In this document: positions 34,249 through 42,917 of the stretch, in pieces | How the letters are laid out: each line of letters starts with the position of its first letter | Position numbering within the stretch: the first letter of the stretch is position 1 | The notes under the pieces: generated by a model | The model's database searches: none | What the model saw: only the letters and a program-made list of their open reading frames with translations | What the model was told of the DNA's origin: nothing | Made by a program: the position numbers and the translations under genes | Assembly: GCF_017308975.1 (NCBI RefSeq) | Contig: NZ_JADWPD010000017.1 | Location: 157,353 to 221,352, forward strand | Source of the DNA: Amycolatopsis sp. MtRt-6 | GTDB lineage: Bacteria > Actinomycetota > Actinomycetes > Mycobacteriales > Pseudonocardiaceae | Direction of reading: 5' to 3' | Length of the DNA: 64,000 nucleotides

Positions 34249-34333
34249 CGCCCCAATGTGGCCTTCGGTGCGTTCAACGCACCGAAGGCCGCCTTGGGTG
34301 CGTTCAACGCAACCAAGGCCACATTGGGGCGCT
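34247..34333. repeat. 87-bp palindromic element, copy 2
   Basis: Same 19-base terminal inverted repeats as copy 1 (34247-34265 and 34315-34333) and the same total length, with about nine internal differences. The first two bases are the AG of the PucR gene's TAG stop codon, so the element is joined to the end of that gene. Confidence 0.85.
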
Positions 34334-34388
34334 GGATGGCACAGGGTCCTTAAAGGGCGCTCTCAGGAAAATATGGGATTGTGGGCTC

Positions 34389-35069
34389 GTGCGAGTTTTG
34401 GTAGTCGAGGACGAAGAACCCCTGGCCGACGCGATCGCCCGCGGGCTGCGCCGTGAGGGGATGGCGGTGGACGTCGCGCTCACCGGGGACGACGGGCACG
34501 AGAAGGCCGCCGTCACGCGGTACGATGTCGTGCTGCTCGACCGGGACCTGCCCGGGATGTCCGGCGACGAGCTGTGCCGGGAGATCGTCGCGTCCGGGGA
34601 GCTGACCCGGGTGCTGATGCTCACCGCGAGCAGCTCGGTGTCAGACCGTGTCGACGGGCTGTCGCTCGGCGCCGACGACTACCTCGCCAAGCCGTTCGCC
34701 TTCCCCGAGCTGGTCGCGCGGGTGCGGGCGCTGGGCCGCCGGGCCACGCCGGCCGCGCCGCCGCTGCTCACCGCCGGGGACGTCGAGCTCGACCCGGCGA
34801 AGCGGACCGTCCGGCGCGCGAGCGGGCCCGTCGAGCTGACGCGCAAGGAGTTCGGCGTCCTCGAAGTGCTGCTGCAGGCGGCCGGGTCCGTCGTCAGCAG
34901 CGAGGAGCTGCTGGAGCGCGTCTGGGACGAGAACGCCGACCCGTTCACCACGACCGTCCGGGTCACCGTCATGACGCTGCGCAAGAAGCTCGGCGAGCCG
35001 GGGATCATCGAGACCGTCGTCGGCTCCGGGTACCGGGTGCCGGAACCCGGCACACCGCAGCGCGCGTGA
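34389..35069 (+). CDS. OmpR/PhoB-family response regulator
   Basis: A 226-residue two-component regulator. The receiver domain has the acidic pair in VVEDEE, phospho-acceptor Asp51 (VVLLDRDLPGMSG), Thr in LMLTAS and Lys in YLAKPF; the winged-helix DNA-binding domain spans about 130-220 (ELTRKEFGVLEVLLQAAG, VRVTVMTLRKKLGE, VVGSGYRVPEPG). The GTG may be leaderless. The sensor kinase start overlaps its stop by four bases. No target gene is evident nearby. Confidence 0.93.
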   Translation: MRVLVVEDEEPLADAIARGLRREGMAVDVALTGDDGHEKAAVTRYDVVLLDRDLPGMSGDELCREIVASGELTRVLMLTASSSVSDRVDGLSLGADDYLAKPFAFPELVARVRALGRRATPAAPPLLTAGDVELDPAKRTVRRASGPVELTRKEFGVLEVLLQAAGSVVSSEELLERVWDENADPFTTTVRVTVMTLRKKLGEPGIIETVVGSGYRVPEPGTPQRA

Positions 35070-36190
35070 ACCTGCCGGGCACGCGCACCCTCCGCGCCCG
35101 GATCACCCTGCTGGCGACCGTGCTGGTCGCCGCCGTCAGCCTGCTGCTGCTCTGGCTGGCCTGGACGCTGGTGCGGGACTCGCTCGACGCCGTCCCGCAG
35201 ATGCCGCCGGGCAGCAAGGTGGTCGTCGACGGCGTCGAGGTCGACGCCTCGACGCTCGCCGAGCACCTGCGCGTGCACGCCCGCGACCGGATGCTGCTGT
35301 TCGGCTCGATCGCGTTCCTGCTGGTGGTGGCGGCCGCGGCGATCCTCGCCTGGACGTTCACCTCGCGCGTGCTGCTCCCGCTGCGCGAGATCACCGGCAC
35401 CGCGCGGCGGCTGTCGGTCGAGTCGCTGGGGGAGCGGATCGGCGAGATCCGCTCCCGCGACGAGCTGGCCGAGCTGGCGAGCACGTTCGACGACATGCTC
35501 GACCGGCTCCAGGCCGCCTTCGACGCGCAACGCCACTTCGTCGCCAACGCGAGTCACGAGCTGCGGACGCCGTTGTCGGTGATCCGCACGGAACTCGACG
35601 TCACCCTCGCCGACGACGACGCCGACGAAGCCGAGCTGCGCCGGATGGCCGGCGTGGTCCGCGACGCGACCGAGCGGGCCGGGCAGCTGGTCAACTCCCT
35701 GCTGCTGCTGGCCCGCACCGACGGCGCCGGGCTCGGCGTGCACGAGCCGGTGGACCTGGCGGTGGTCGTCGACCGGGCGTGGCGGGCGGTGCACCGCGAA
35801 GCTTCGCAACGCGGCATCCAGGCGTCGTTCACGACGCCGCCGGCGCCGGCGTTCGGCGACCCGGCGCTGCTGGAGCGGATCGCGGGCAACCTGCTGGAGA
35901 ACGCGGTCCGCCACAACGTCGACGGCGGCTGGCTGGAGGTCGTGACGCAGCCGGGGCCGCGGTGGTCGACGCTGCGGGTCCGGTCGTCGGGCGGCCTGGT
36001 CGACCCGGCGGCGGTGCCGGAGCTGTTCGAGCCGTTCCGTCGTGCGGGCGTGGCCCGCACGGCCCGCCACGGCGCGGGCCTGGGCCTGTCGATCGTCCGG
36101 GCCGCGGTGTCGGCCCACGGCGGAACGGTGACGGCCGAGCCGATCGTGGGCGGCGGCCTCGGCGTGACGGTCCACCTCCCGGTCCGCTGA
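35066..36190 (+). CDS. Sensor histidine kinase
   Basis: A 374-residue membrane kinase, partner of the preceding regulator. Two membrane segments (about 13-35 and 77-98) enclose a short extracytoplasmic loop of about 40 residues; a HAMP domain follows (RVLLPLREITGTARRLS), then HisKA with phospho-acceptor His164 (ANASHELRTPLSVIRTE) and a HATPase_c domain (N box NLLENAVRHN, G box RHGAGLGLSIVRAAV). The tiny sensor loop suggests detection in or near the membrane. Its TGA stop begins a perfect 22-bp tandem duplication. Confidence 0.93.
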   Translation: MNLPGTRTLRARITLLATVLVAAVSLLLLWLAWTLVRDSLDAVPQMPPGSKVVVDGVEVDASTLAEHLRVHARDRMLLFGSIAFLLVVAAAAILAWTFTSRVLLPLREITGTARRLSVESLGERIGEIRSRDELAELASTFDDMLDRLQAAFDAQRHFVANASHELRTPLSVIRTELDVTLADDDADEAELRRMAGVVRDATERAGQLVNSLLLLARTDGAGLGVHEPVDLAVVVDRAWRAVHREASQRGIQASFTTPPAPAFGDPALLERIAGNLLENAVRHNVDGGWLEVVTQPGPRWSTLRVRSSGGLVDPAAVPELFEPFRRAGVARTARHGAGLGLSIVRAAVSAHGGTVTAEPIVGGGLGVTVHLPVR

Positions 36191-36231
36191 CCGAGCGTCA
36201 ACAGGCTTCTGACCGAGCGTCAACAGGCTTC
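36188..36231. repeat. Perfect 22-bp direct duplication starting at a stop codon
   Basis: Two identical 22-base units at 36188-36209 and 36210-36231. The first three bases are the TGA stop of the sensor kinase gene, so the stop codon itself is duplicated. The second unit runs directly into the 21-bp array of locus C. Confidence 0.85.
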
Positions 36232-36312
36232 TCACGTGACTGGAGAGGCATCACGCGTGATCAGCGGGGTATGACCCCGCCAGTCACGCGTGATGCCCGC
36301 TCAGTCACGCGA
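36231..36312. repeat. 21-bp repeat array, locus C (inverted around a centre)
   Basis: Two reverse-oriented units (36231-36251, 36252-36272) meet a palindromic centre, CGGGGT-atg-ACCCCG (36265-36279), followed by forward units beginning at 36271 (22 bases) and 36292. The last unit contains the stop codon of the leftward lipase-like gene. It is the same family as loci A and B. Confidence 0.82.
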
Positions 36313-37366
36313 GATGCCTCGCGGCGCCCAGGGCGAGGCCGGCGCGGAGGACTCCGGCCGCGTGCAGCATGGCCGCGCGGGCGTCCGGGTCCACGCCCAC
36401 CCGGTTCGCGAAGCCGTGGAGCTGGCCTTCGTGACGTCGGTGGACCAACGGGACTCCGGCGGACTCGAGCCGGGCCGCGTAGGCCTCGCCTTCGTCGCGG
36501 AGGAGGTCGAAGCCGCACGTGGCCACGTACGTCGGGGGGAGACCCTCGAGACTGTCGTCGTAGAGAACCGACGCGCGGGGATCCTGGTACTGGGCCGGGT
36601 CGCGCACGTACTGCTCGCGGTACCAGGCCCACTCGTCCCGGTCCAGGCGGAAGCCCGAGCCGAACTGCCGGTGCGACAGAGTCGAGCCGAGCGCGTCCGT
36701 CGCCGGCGTGAGCAGGAGGCTGAACGCCGGCCGCGGCAGCTCGTCGCGGGCCGCCGCGTGGGCGACCACCGCCGCCAGGTTGCCGCCGCTGCTGTCGCCG
36801 CCCACCGCCAGGCGGGCCGGGTCCACGCCGAAGTCCGCCGCGTGCTCGTGGACGAAAGCGAACGCCGCCACCGCGTCCGACGCCGCCGCGGGGAACGGGT
36901 GTTCCGGGGCGAGCCGGTAGCCGATCGACACCACCCGCACGCCGGCTTCCTCGGCGAGCAGCCGGCACGCGCCTTCGTGCGTGTCGATGCTGCCGAGCAC
37001 GAACCCGCCGCCGTGGAAGTACACGATCGCCGGGCTCGGCGCCGGCACCCCGGCCGGTTCGTACAGCCGCAGCGGCAACGGCCCGTCCGGGCCGGGCCAC
37101 GACGCGTCGCGGGTCCGGACGCCGGGGCAGATCCCGGCCCCGGCGAGCGCGCCCGCCAGGTTCAGCTCCGTCCGGGCCCGGGACAGGCTGCCGTTCTGGT
37201 GTGGCGCGTCGAACGGCGCCAACCGGGACACCCGCATCAACACACGGGCGGAAACCACCGGCTGCCGCCCGTCCACCACCACCGGACGGCCGGCGATCAC
37301 GCGCAGCACGGGCGAAGGTAGCCGGAGCAGGAAGCGCAACCCGGTCATGATCGACCACACGAGCAT
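36305..37366 (-). CDS. Alpha/beta hydrolase, hormone-sensitive-lipase (acetyl-hydrolase) family
   Basis: A 353-residue esterase/lipase. The oxyanion motif HGGGFVLGS, the nucleophile elbow GDSSGGNLAAV, the acid (ATCGFDLLRDEGEAYAARL) and catalytic His (LHGFANRV) are all present. An N-terminal 80-residue extension contains a hydrophobic stretch (MTGLRFLLRLPSPVLRVIAG) that may anchor it. Substrate unknown; actinobacterial relatives act on short acyl esters. ATG 37366 is chosen; GTG 37375 and ATG 37348 are alternatives. The final three codons and the stop lie inside a 21-bp repeat unit. The promoter falls in an unusually AT-rich patch. Confidence 0.85.
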   Translation of the reverse strand: MLVWSIMTGLRFLLRLPSPVLRVIAGRPVVVDGRQPVVSARVLMRVSRLAPFDAPHQNGSLSRARTELNLAGALAGAGICPGVRTRDASWPGPDGPLPLRLYEPAGVPAPSPAIVYFHGGGFVLGSIDTHEGACRLLAEEAGVRVVSIGYRLAPEHPFPAAASDAVAAFAFVHEHAADFGVDPARLAVGGDSSGGNLAAVVAHAAARDELPRPAFSLLLTPATDALGSTLSHRQFGSGFRLDRDEWAWYREQYVRDPAQYQDPRASVLYDDSLEGLPPTYVATCGFDLLRDEGEAYAARLESAGVPLVHRRHEGQLHGFANRVGVDPDARAAMLHAAGVLRAGLALGAARHLA

Positions 37367-37407
37367 TTTTCTCACACCGTATACAATGGACACTGGTGCA
37401 AGGTTTT

Positions 37408-38943
37408 TCAACAAATATCCGCAAAAAGCGGATTCGCGTACAGCCACAGGTCGTCGAACGGGTTGGCTTGGCCGACGACGTCCGGCGTCGGCTCGGCGTC
37501 GCCGTTCGAGCCCCGGACGCGGAAGTAGAACGGCTCGCGCACGTTCCGGAAGGTGTGCCGGAACACGACCTGACGCCCCGGCGCCCAGCGCGGCTCGAAC
37601 GACTCGACGACCCGCGTACCCGGCGCGGTCATCGTGTCGCGGTCGGCGACCGGGCCGGTCACCGGCCCCGCGACGACGTCCAGGCGCGCCAGCCGCGGCA
37701 CCGAGCCGCCGCCGTTCGGCCGCGACGCCAGTCGCGCGCGCACGACGACCGTGACGTCCGAGCCGCGCCGCACCCGCAGGCGCCCGCCCAGTGTCGCCGC
37801 GGAGCCACCGCTGTACGCGCCGACCTCGAGCTCGGAGACCAGGCCGCCGTGCGAGCCCCAGATCCGGCCCGCACGCAGGCCGTCCAGGACGCCTTCGAGG
37901 CTGCGCCGCGTGACGCCGACGTGCGTGCGGCTGAACTCACCCGGGTAGAAGTCCGCGTAGGGTGCGGCCAGCTGCGGCGTGCCCGCGTCGACCGGGTCGG
38001 GGAACTTCCCGTGCGTGTCGTACCAGTCGCCCGGCACGTCCGGGCGGACCAGCGTGTCGCCGCGGTTGTAGTGCGAGTCGGAGTTCGTGGTGATCCACCA
38101 CGGCTTCCCCTCGGCGAGCAGCGAGTCCCACAGGCCGCCGACCTTCGCCGTCGCCCAGTCCCAGCCGCCGTGCGTCCGGTACGCCTCGGCCGGGTAGCCC
38201 GGCCACGAGTTCGGGCCGGGGCTGTTGATGTAGCCGCCGCGCGCGCCGCCGTTGCCGAGCGGCTTCGGGAAGCCGTCCGCCTGGGCGCCGGGCGCGCCTT
38301 CCATGCCGATGACGATGCCCGGCGCGGCGTCGCGGTAGGCCCGCAGCTCGTGCGGGGCGACGCGGCCGTTGCGCAGCGGGTGGTTGATCAGCACGACCGG
38401 GGCGTGGATCCGCCGCGCGCGTTCGGAGTCGGAGAGCCAGCGCAACGCCCGCAGCGCGAGGGCCTCGTTCGCCGGGCTCGACGCCTCCGAGTTCGTCAGC
38501 CGCCAGTCGAAGGCCCGCTCGAACTCGCGCAGCTTCGCGGCCTGCTGGTCCCCGGCCTGGAAGAAGACCGTCGCGTGCTCGGCGCCCGGGACGTTCCACT
38601 CCAGGCCGTGCCACAGCAGCAGATCCGGGTACTTCCGCCGGGCGGCGCGGAAGTCGGCTTCGGTGGGCTCGACCGACACCTTCTCGTGCTCGGCGTGGCC
38701 GTGGTCGGTGAAGACGATCCAGTCCGCGCCGTGCGCCCGGCCGCCGCGCGCGATGTCGTCGATCCGGTACATCGCGTCGTAGGAGTACTGGCTGTGCGTG
38801 TGGTGGTCGCCCACCAGCCACTGGTAGCGGCCGCACAGCCGGCCCAGGTCGAGATCGGGGAGAGCAGGGGCCGGGAGGGGCACGCCCGCGGCGGCGGCCG
38901 CGAGGCCGGCACCCTTGAGGAAGCGGCGTCGATCGGTGGTCAC
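37408..38943 (-). CDS. Tat-exported PHP-domain (CehA/McbA-like) metallo-phosphoesterase
   Basis: A 511-residue protein. A twin-arginine signal (TTDRRRFLKGAGLAAAAAG) opens it. The PHP metal-binding motifs are GDHHTHSQYSYDAM (about residue 46) and WIVFTDHGHAEHEK; further ligands are expected in LINHPLRNGR and TTNSDSHYNRGDT. The C-terminal 130 residues look like an all-beta domain. Relatives hydrolyse phosphate esters outside the cytosol or carbamates; the natural substrate here is unknown. The gene ends 42 bases before the lipase-like gene starts, both leftward, so they may be co-transcribed. It is divergent from a small FtsX-like gene. Confidence 0.83.
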   Translation of the reverse strand: MTTDRRRFLKGAGLAAAAAGVPLPAPALPDLDLGRLCGRYQWLVGDHHTHSQYSYDAMYRIDDIARGGRAHGADWIVFTDHGHAEHEKVSVEPTEADFRAARRKYPDLLLWHGLEWNVPGAEHATVFFQAGDQQAAKLREFERAFDWRLTNSEASSPANEALALRALRWLSDSERARRIHAPVVLINHPLRNGRVAPHELRAYRDAAPGIVIGMEGAPGAQADGFPKPLGNGGARGGYINSPGPNSWPGYPAEAYRTHGGWDWATAKVGGLWDSLLAEGKPWWITTNSDSHYNRGDTLVRPDVPGDWYDTHGKFPDPVDAGTPQLAAPYADFYPGEFSRTHVGVTRRSLEGVLDGLRAGRIWGSHGGLVSELEVGAYSGGSAATLGGRLRVRRGSDVTVVVRARLASRPNGGGSVPRLARLDVVAGPVTGPVADRDTMTAPGTRVVESFEPRWAPGRQVVFRHTFRNVREPFYFRVRGSNGDAEPTPDVVGQANPFDDLWLYANPLFADIC

Positions 38944-39011
38944 GGCGGGACGCTAAGCCGCCGGGGTGAACGGGCGGTGTCCCGGCGGCCAACTGTGCTG
39001 TGATCTTCGGT

Positions 39012-39437
39012 GTGGAGGAGAAGCCCCTGGCCCGGACGCTGCCGCCGGTGATCGCGCTGGCACTGGCCGCGGGCGTGGGGCTGGCGTTCTTCATCGCCGC
39101 GCTCGTCCGGCCACCCGAACTGCCGGTCGACACGAACCCGGCGCCGCTGGCCGGCCACACGCTGTGCGCCGCGGTCGTGGTGACCTTTTTGTCCGATGAG
39201 GACATGCGGGCCGCGCTGCCGGCCTTCCGCGAAGACCCGAAGGCCCGGCGGGTGTTCGTCGACCCGCCGTCGGTGTCGCTGCTCGCCGTCCCGGGCACCG
39301 ACCTGAAGGCCTGGGCGCTCCAGCTGCACGCCCGCTTCCGGACCGAACGCGTGTCGGTGATCGACTCCGACACGACGGCGGCGCAGCTGAAACTCACTGC
39401 GCCGCCGCCGAAGTGCCCGCGTGCGGGCGAGTACTAG
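39012..39437 (+). CDS. Small membrane protein with an FtsX extracellular-domain-like fold
   Basis: A 141-residue protein: a short cytosolic head, one membrane segment (about 12-34, LPPVIALALAAGVGLAFFIAAL) and an extracytoplasmic domain (VVVTFLSDEDMRAALPAFREDPKARRVFVD...) resembling the FtsX ECD fold (a strand, then a helix with 'DEDMRAAL', then a 'DPKARRV' turn). True FtsX has four membrane segments, so this is a single-pass protein sharing the domain. Role unknown, perhaps in envelope biology. GTG 39012 or 39000 could be the start. Its stop overlaps fadB's stop on the other strand by four bases. Confidence 0.7.
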   Translation: MEEKPLARTLPPVIALALAAGVGLAFFIAALVRPPELPVDTNPAPLAGHTLCAAVVVTFLSDEDMRAALPAFREDPKARRVFVDPPSVSLLAVPGTDLKAWALQLHARFRTERVSVIDSDTTAAQLKLTAPPPKCPRAGEY

Positions 39438-41545
39438 CGCGTCGGGACCGAAGCCACGCCCGGGGCGAGGAACGGCTTGCCGTTCACCCGCTCGGACACG
39501 CCGGAGCGGTCCAGGTACGGCGTGATGCCGCCGTTCCAGAACGGCCAGCCGGCGCCGAGGATCAGGCACAGGTCGATGTCCTGCGCCTCGGCGACCACGC
39601 CCTCGTCGAGCATGATCCGGATCTCTTCGGCGATCGCGGCCAGCGCGCGGTCGCGCACCTGCTCCGAAGTGGACGGCTTGTCGCCCTGCGTCCACAGCTC
39701 GACGACCTCGGGGTCCGCCGACTGATTGCCCTGGGCGTCCCAGATCCAGACGCCCTTCTTGCCCGCCTTGACGAACTTCGCGAGGTTCTCGGACACGGTG
39801 AACCGGTCCGGGAACGACTCGTGCAGCGTCTCGCCGACGTGCAGCGCGATGGCCGGGCCGACGAGCTGCATCAGCGTCAGCGGCGTCATCGGCAGGCCCA
39901 GCGGCTCGAGGGCCTTGTCCGCGACGTCGAACGGCGTGCCCTCGTCGACGGTGACCAGCACCTCGCCGAGGAAGCGCAGCAGGAGCCGGTTGACGACGAA
40001 CGCCGAGGCGTCCTTCACCAGCACGCTGGACTTCTTCAGCTGCTTGCCGACCGAGAACGCCGTCGCCAGGGACGCGTCGTCGGTCTGCTCGCCGCGGACG
40101 ATCTCCAGCAGCGGCAGCACGGCCACCGGGTTGAAGAAGTGGAAGCCGACCACGCGCTCGGGGTGCTGCAGCTTCGACGCCATCGCGGTGATCGACAGCG
40201 ACGAGGTGTTCGTCGCCAGGATCGCCTCGGGCTTGACGTGCTGCTCCAGCTCGGCGAACACCTGCTGCTTGACGCCCAGCTCCTCGAAGACGGCTTCGAT
40301 GACGAAGTCGGCGTCGGAGAACGCGGCCTTGTCGAGCGAGCCGGTGACCAGGGCCTTGAGCCGGTTCGCGGCGTCCGGGGAGAGGCGCTTCTTGCCCAGG
40401 AGCTTGTCGATCTCGGCGTGGACGTACCCGACGCCCTTGTCGACGCGCTCCTGGTCGACGTCGGTCAGCACGACCGGCACCTTCAGGCGGCGCACGAACA
40501 GCAGCGCGAGCTGGCTGGCCATCAGGCCGGCGCCGACGATGCCGACCTTGTTGACCTTGCGGGCCAGGGACTTGTCCGGCGCGCCGGCCGGGCGCTTGGC
40601 GCGCTTGTTGACCAGGTTGAACGAGTACAGCCCGGCGCGCAGGACGTCGGACATGAGCAGCTCGGCGAGGCCGTCGGTCTCGGCCGCGTAGCCGCGGTCG
40701 AGGTCGTTCTCCCGGGCCAGCTCCAGCAGCTCGACGGCCTTGGTCGCACCCGGCGAGGCGCCGTGGGTGCGGCCGTCCACAATGGACTTGGCGCGGGCGA
40801 TGGCCGCGTCCCAGGCCGAACCGCGGTCGATCTCGCGGCGCTCCGGGGTGATCTCGCCGTTGACGACGCGGGCCAGCCACAGCAGCGACTGCTCGAGGTA
40901 GTCGGCCGAGCCGAAGACCGCGTCGACGATGCCGAGCTCGGCCGCCTGCTTGACGTTCAGCATCTTGTTCTGCGCCAGGGCGTTCTCGATGATCACCGTG
41001 ACGGCGGCGTCGGCGCCGATGAGGTTCGGCAGCAGCTGCGTGCCGCCCCAGCCCGGGAACAGGCCGAGGAAGACCTCGGGGAAGGCGATGGCGGCGGTGT
41101 TCTCCGACAGCGTCCGGTAGTGGCAGGACAGCGCCAGCTCCAGGCCGCCGCCCATGACCGCGCCGTTGACGAAGCCGAACGTCGGGATCTTCGATTCGGT
41201 GAGGCGGCGGAACACGTCGTGCCCGGTCTGGGCGATCTCGCGCGCCAGCGCCGGGTCGCTGACCTGCTCGACACCGGACAGGTCGGCGCCGACGGCGAAG
41301 ATGAACGGCTTGCCGGTGACGGCGATCGCGGCCGGCTCGGCGGCGAAGGCCTCGTCCAGCGCGGTGTTCAGCGACACCAGGCCCTGCGGGCCGAAGGTGT
41401 TCGGCCGGGTGTGGTCGTGGCCGTTGTCGAGCGTGATCAGCGCGACCTGCTTGGCGAGACCAGGCACCTTGATCAGGCGGGTCTTCGCGTGGGTGACGAC
41501 CTCGTCCGGGAACGCGGCCTTCGCTGCTTCAGCGGTGAAAGTCAT
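39434..41545 (-). CDS. fadB: Multifunctional fatty-acid oxidation protein (enoyl-CoA hydratase / 3-hydroxyacyl-CoA dehydrogenase)
   Basis: A 703-residue beta-oxidation enzyme. The N-terminal crotonase domain has GFVNGAVMGGGLELALSCHY and FPEVFLGLFPGWGGTQ; the dehydrogenase domain starts at about residue 330 with the NAD motif KVGIVGAGLMASQLALLFV and has the HAD motif GFHFFNPVAVLPLLEIV. The remaining C-terminal part is the second helical dehydrogenase domain. It hydrates enoyl-CoA and oxidises 3-hydroxyacyl-CoA; FadA then cleaves the product. The ATG overlaps the fadA stop by one base (TAATG). The pair matches Mycobacterium Rv0859-Rv0860 in type, though not in location. Confidence 0.95.
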   Translation of the reverse strand: MTFTAEAAKAAFPDEVVTHAKTRLIKVPGLAKQVALITLDNGHDHTRPNTFGPQGLVSLNTALDEAFAAEPAAIAVTGKPFIFAVGADLSGVEQVSDPALAREIAQTGHDVFRRLTESKIPTFGFVNGAVMGGGLELALSCHYRTLSENTAAIAFPEVFLGLFPGWGGTQLLPNLIGADAAVTVIIENALAQNKMLNVKQAAELGIVDAVFGSADYLEQSLLWLARVVNGEITPERREIDRGSAWDAAIARAKSIVDGRTHGASPGATKAVELLELARENDLDRGYAAETDGLAELLMSDVLRAGLYSFNLVNKRAKRPAGAPDKSLARKVNKVGIVGAGLMASQLALLFVRRLKVPVVLTDVDQERVDKGVGYVHAEIDKLLGKKRLSPDAANRLKALVTGSLDKAAFSDADFVIEAVFEELGVKQQVFAELEQHVKPEAILATNTSSLSITAMASKLQHPERVVGFHFFNPVAVLPLLEIVRGEQTDDASLATAFSVGKQLKKSSVLVKDASAFVVNRLLLRFLGEVLVTVDEGTPFDVADKALEPLGLPMTPLTLMQLVGPAIALHVGETLHESFPDRFTVSENLAKFVKAGKKGVWIWDAQGNQSADPEVVELWTQGDKPSTSEQVRDRALAAIAEEIRIMLDEGVVAEAQDIDLCLILGAGWPFWNGGITPYLDRSGVSERVNGKPFLAPGVASVPTR

Positions 41546-42777
41546 TACTTCGCCCCCTCGAAGGCCGGGTTCTCCCAGATCACGGTGCCGCCCATGCCGA
41601 TGCCGATGCACATCGTGGTCATGCCGTACCGCACGTCGGGCCGCTCGGCGAACTGGCGGGCCAGCTGCGTCATGAGCCGGACGCCGGACGACGCCAGCGG
41701 GTGGCCGCAGGCGATGGCGCCGCCCCACTGGTTGACGCGCGGGTCTTCGTCGTCGATGCCGAAGTGGTCGAGGAAGGCGAGCACCTGCACGGCGAAGGCC
41801 TCGTTGATCTCGAACAGGCCGATGTCGTCGATGGACAGGCCGGTGCGCTTGAACAGCTTCTCGGTGGCGGGCACCGGGCCGATGCCCATGACCTCCGGCT
41901 CGACGCCGGCGAAGGAGTAGCCGACCAGCCGCATGGCGACCGGCAGGCCCAGCTCGCGGGCGGTTTCCTCGTCGGCGAGGATCGACGCGGTCGCGCCGTC
42001 GTTGAGGCCCGCGGCGTTGCCCGCGGTGACCCGGCCGAAGGGCCGGAACGGCGTCTTGAGGTTCGCCAGCTGCTCGACGGTGGTGCCCGGCCGCGGCGGC
42101 TCGTCCTCGGTGGCCAGGCCCCAGCCGAGCTCGGCGGACCGGGTGGCGACGGGAACCAGCTCGGGGCCGATCTTGCCGGTCTTGACGGCTTCGGCGTACT
42201 TCTCCTGGCTGCGCGCGGCGTAGGCGTCGGTGCGCTGCTTGGTGATGGCCGGGAAGCGGTCGTGCAGGTTCTCGGCGGTCTGGCCCATGACGAGCGCGGT
42301 GGGGTCGACGAGCTTGTCGGCGATGATCCGCGGGTTCGGGTCGACGCCTTCGCCCATCGGGTGCCGGCCCATGTGCTCGACACCACCGGCGATGGCGATG
42401 TCGTAGGCGCCGAAGCCGATGCCGGACGCGGCGGTGGTGACGGCCGTCATGGCGCCGGCGCACATGCGGTCGATGGCGAAGCCGGGCACGGACTTGGGCA
42501 GCCCGGCCAGCAGCGCGGCGGTGCGGCCGATGGTCAGGCCCTGGTCACCGGTCTGGGTGGTGGCGGCGATGGCCACCTCGTCGACGCGCTCGGGCGGCAG
42601 TTCGGGGTGCCGCCGCAGCAGCTCGCGGATGGCGTTGACGACGAGGTCGTCGGCCCGGGTCCCGGCGTAGATGCCCTTGTCGCCGGCCTTGCCGAAGGGG
42701 GTGCGGACCCCCTCGACGAAGGCGACATTGCGCACGCCTCGCGCGGTCGGCGCGAGCGGCGTTGCTGGTGCGGCCAC
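41545..42777 (-). CDS. fadA: Acetyl-CoA acyltransferase (3-ketoacyl-CoA thiolase)
   Basis: A 410-residue thiolase, last step of beta-oxidation. The first catalytic Cys is in AIDRMCAGAMTAV; the His and second Cys are in IACGHPLASSGVRL and MTTMCIGIGMGG; NEAFAVQVLAFL is the conserved thiolase motif. GTG 42777 is chosen because ATGGAGCATTC places GGAG six bases upstream. The N-terminus (VAAPATPLAPTARGVRNVAFVEG) is somewhat long before the first conserved strand. fadB follows with a one-base overlap, so the two subunits should be made together. Confidence 0.95.
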   Translation of the reverse strand: MAAPATPLAPTARGVRNVAFVEGVRTPFGKAGDKGIYAGTRADDLVVNAIRELLRRHPELPPERVDEVAIAATTQTGDQGLTIGRTAALLAGLPKSVPGFAIDRMCAGAMTAVTTAASGIGFGAYDIAIAGGVEHMGRHPMGEGVDPNPRIIADKLVDPTALVMGQTAENLHDRFPAITKQRTDAYAARSQEKYAEAVKTGKIGPELVPVATRSAELGWGLATEDEPPRPGTTVEQLANLKTPFRPFGRVTAGNAAGLNDGATASILADEETARELGLPVAMRLVGYSFAGVEPEVMGIGPVPATEKLFKRTGLSIDDIGLFEINEAFAVQVLAFLDHFGIDDEDPRVNQWGGAIACGHPLASSGVRLMTQLARQFAERPDVRYGMTTMCIGIGMGGTVIWENPAFEGAK

Positions 42778-42834
42778 GAATGCTCCATGAAGTAGACGTT
42801 CACTCAAGGGGGTCCGGGTGGCGGAGCCCCCGGC

Positions 42835-42851
42835 CCGGGGCGGAGCCCCGG
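42835..42851 (-). terminator. G/C hairpin between a membrane-protein gene and fadA
   Basis: CCGGGGC-gga-GCCCCGG. It lies downstream of the leftward membrane-protein gene (ending at 42918) and upstream of fadA. Additional imperfect repeats of GGCGGAGCCCC to the left extend the potential stem. No T-run. Confidence 0.5.
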
Positions 42852-42917
42852 TTGTCACAGCCGCACGATAGCCCTTGTTACCCACCGGTAACCAGTGGTG
42901 TGGCCCGGTCGAGTGGG

